Positions 63,169-64,000 of a stretch of 64,000 nucleotides of DNA are shown here, in pieces; position 1 is the first letter of the stretch, and each line of letters opens with the position of its first letter. Both the position numbers and the translations under genes were made by a program. The notes under the pieces are model-generated. The model did no database searches and was not told the DNA's origin. It saw only the letters and a program-made list of their open reading frames with translations. Source of the stretch: Jiella pelagia (GTDB lineage Bacteria; Pseudomonadota; Alphaproteobacteria; Rhizobiales; Rhizobiaceae); contig NZ_CP114029.1 of the NCBI RefSeq assembly GCF_026898155.1, forward strand, positions 3,700,001 to 3,764,000, read 5' to 3'.

Positions 63169-63546
63169 TCAAACCTCCAGAACCTCCTGAAACGCCTCCG
63201 GATAGCTCTTGCGCGCCACCTCCTCGTCGATCATCAGCATCGCCTCGTAGGAGGCCGGGTCGAACGGCTTTTCCGCCGGCACAATCTCGCGGTTGAACAG
63301 CCAGGAGATGCGCCCCGCATCGAGATTGCCGCGCTCGAAGGGCTCGGACCCGAACATGTGCCAGATCGCATGCAGGAAGGCCGCGTCGGCGAGCTTTTCG
63401 GTCGGCGTGCGGTCGTTGAAGCGCTTTCGCTCGATGATCTTGGTGGCGCCCTTCGGATTGGCTCTGCGGACGGTGAACTGGAAACCGGTGCCCGGCAGCC
63501 CGGAGGGAAAGCCGCGATGCTTGGTCATGTCGGGTAGATTGGCCAT
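63169..63546 (-). CDS. Hypothetical protein, 125 residues
   Basis: Starts MANLPDMTKHRGFPSGLPG. It is soluble and mixed helical/strand (AAFLHAIWHMFGSEPFERGN, NREIVPAEKPFDPASYEAM) with no recognised family. Its ATG lies at the stop of the DUF2442 gene, so the two are coupled. It stands between the DUF2442/DUF4160 pair and pccA and may be a third member of that small unit. Confidence 0.65.
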   Translation of the reverse strand: MANLPDMTKHRGFPSGLPGTGFQFTVRRANPKGATKIIERKRFNDRTPTEKLADAAFLHAIWHMFGSEPFERGNLDAGRISWLFNREIVPAEKPFDPASYEAMLMIDEEVARKSYPEAFQEVLEV

Positions 63547-63824
63547 CAGGCGGCGGCCTCCTTGGGGGGCGTGGCGCCGGGGGCTTTCGCGCCGCGCAGC
63601 ATGCCCTTGATGCTCAAATCCTCGTCGAGATCCGGCCAGTGGATGCCGGAATACATCAGTTCGATCGTGTTGCGTTCGGCGTGCGAGGCAGCGAGGAGGC
63701 GCGGGTACCACCAGAGCGGGGTCACGATCTCCCGCCCGTCCGCCAGCCGAACGTGAAGGTTCTCCTGATCGCACCAGGCGGCCCGCGGCGCCTCGGCATC
63801 CCTCTCATTCTCCGAATTGGTCAT
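63546..63824 (-). CDS. DUF2442 protein
   Basis: 92 residues from MTNSENERD; an ATG 9 bases upstream is also possible. LHVRLADGREIVTPLWWYPRLLAAS is the beta-beta-helix DUF2442 core, and IHWPDLDEDLSIKGML its end. DUF2442 genes are often paired with DUF4160, in a toxin-antitoxin-like manner; here the DUF4160 gene lies just upstream and overlaps its start by about 20 bases. Confidence 0.82.
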   Translation of the reverse strand: MTNSENERDAEAPRAAWCDQENLHVRLADGREIVTPLWWYPRLLAASHAERNTIELMYSGIHWPDLDEDLSIKGMLRGAKAPGATPPKEAAA

Positions 63825-63999
63825 TCCAGACACCCAGCAGATGGACCTGCTGCTCCTTCGTCTTTTCGATCAGCGCCCGCAAGGCCTTGGAAGAATGGCC
63901 GTGATTGAATGCCATCGAGAGATCGTGCAGCCAGATCTTGCATTCAGCCCCGTCTTTGAAAATATGGACGTGCGCCGGTTCGATCGCGTCATAGGGATA
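63805..63999 (-). CDS. DUF4160 protein (partial, right edge)
   Basis: The last 64 residues are visible: EPAHVHIFKDGAECKIWL is the DUF4160 core, with the His-x-His pattern, followed by MAFNHGHSSKALRALIEKTKEQ. The start is outside the window. It overlaps the DUF2442 gene. Together they resemble the DUF4160-DUF2442 pairs seen in many bacteria, of unknown activity. Confidence 0.8.
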   Translation of the reverse strand, partial: YPYDAIEPAHVHIFKDGAECKIWLHDLSMAFNHGHSSKALRALIEKTKEQQVHLLGVWNDQFGE

Positions 64000-64000
64000 C

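Overview
The window (about 66% GC by eye) reads as chromosome of an alphaproteobacterium of the order Hyphomicrobiales (Rhizobiales). This rests on a BA14K protein, an Omp19-like lipoprotein, a DUF1045 protein, an RHH_4 protein and the GCATGATC-type palindromic repeat common in that order. The genus cannot be fixed from the sequence.

Layout. 1-1537: a partial Tat-exported Gluconate_2-dh3-like subunit, glyoxalase I and a ribbon-helix-helix protein. 1700-7409 (mostly minus): a sigma-54 activator of the AcoR type followed by a block of uncharacterised genes (a beta-propeller, a coiled coil and short orphans). 7410-8056: a divergent control region with a leftward sigma-70-like promoter, a TTACATATGTAA palindrome and a near-perfect sigma-54 promoter. 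8057-18529: a soluble di-iron monooxygenase operon of the propane/Mim type (hydroxylase alpha, reductase, hydroxylase beta, coupling protein), then a secondary alcohol dehydrogenase, an amidohydrolase, a DUF59-like protein, a dedicated GroEL and a second Zn alcohol dehydrogenase. 18876-21354: glutathione-dependent formaldehyde oxidation. 21608-38138: housekeeping and accessory genes (yebC, sulfotransferase-like, BLUF, TPR, MBL-fold, MFS, nuclease, YqiJ/flotillin, two-component system, DUF1045, DD-carboxypeptidase, vapBC). 38320-46844: tamB-tamA. 47268-47891: higBA. 48235-52125: a form II CoxSLM molybdenum hydroxylase, with an IS110-family element inserted between coxM and its terminator. 53773-58803: BA14K, pyridoxal kinase, carbonic anhydrase, Omp19-like lipoprotein and zapE. 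58824-63999: methylmalonyl-CoA mutase and propionyl-CoA carboxylase alpha, then a DUF2442/DUF4160 pair.

Metabolic reading: the monooxygenase, secondary alcohol dehydrogenase, formaldehyde oxidation and the propionyl-CoA to succinyl-CoA enzymes fit growth on short-chain alkanes or ketones. The actual substrate cannot be read from sequence.

The most important caveat: 18 reading-frame breaks in 16 genes are all the same event, one extra base in the middle of a GAGCTC hexamer (read as GAGGCTC or GAGCCTC). Removing that base restores a full-length family protein every time. I treat these as a systematic sequence artefact, not pseudogenes, and annotate full-length genes across the breaks. Three further loci (tamB near 40024, higB near 47368, and the pdxA remnant) have other single-base indels. 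No rRNA, tRNA or CRISPR array was recognised.
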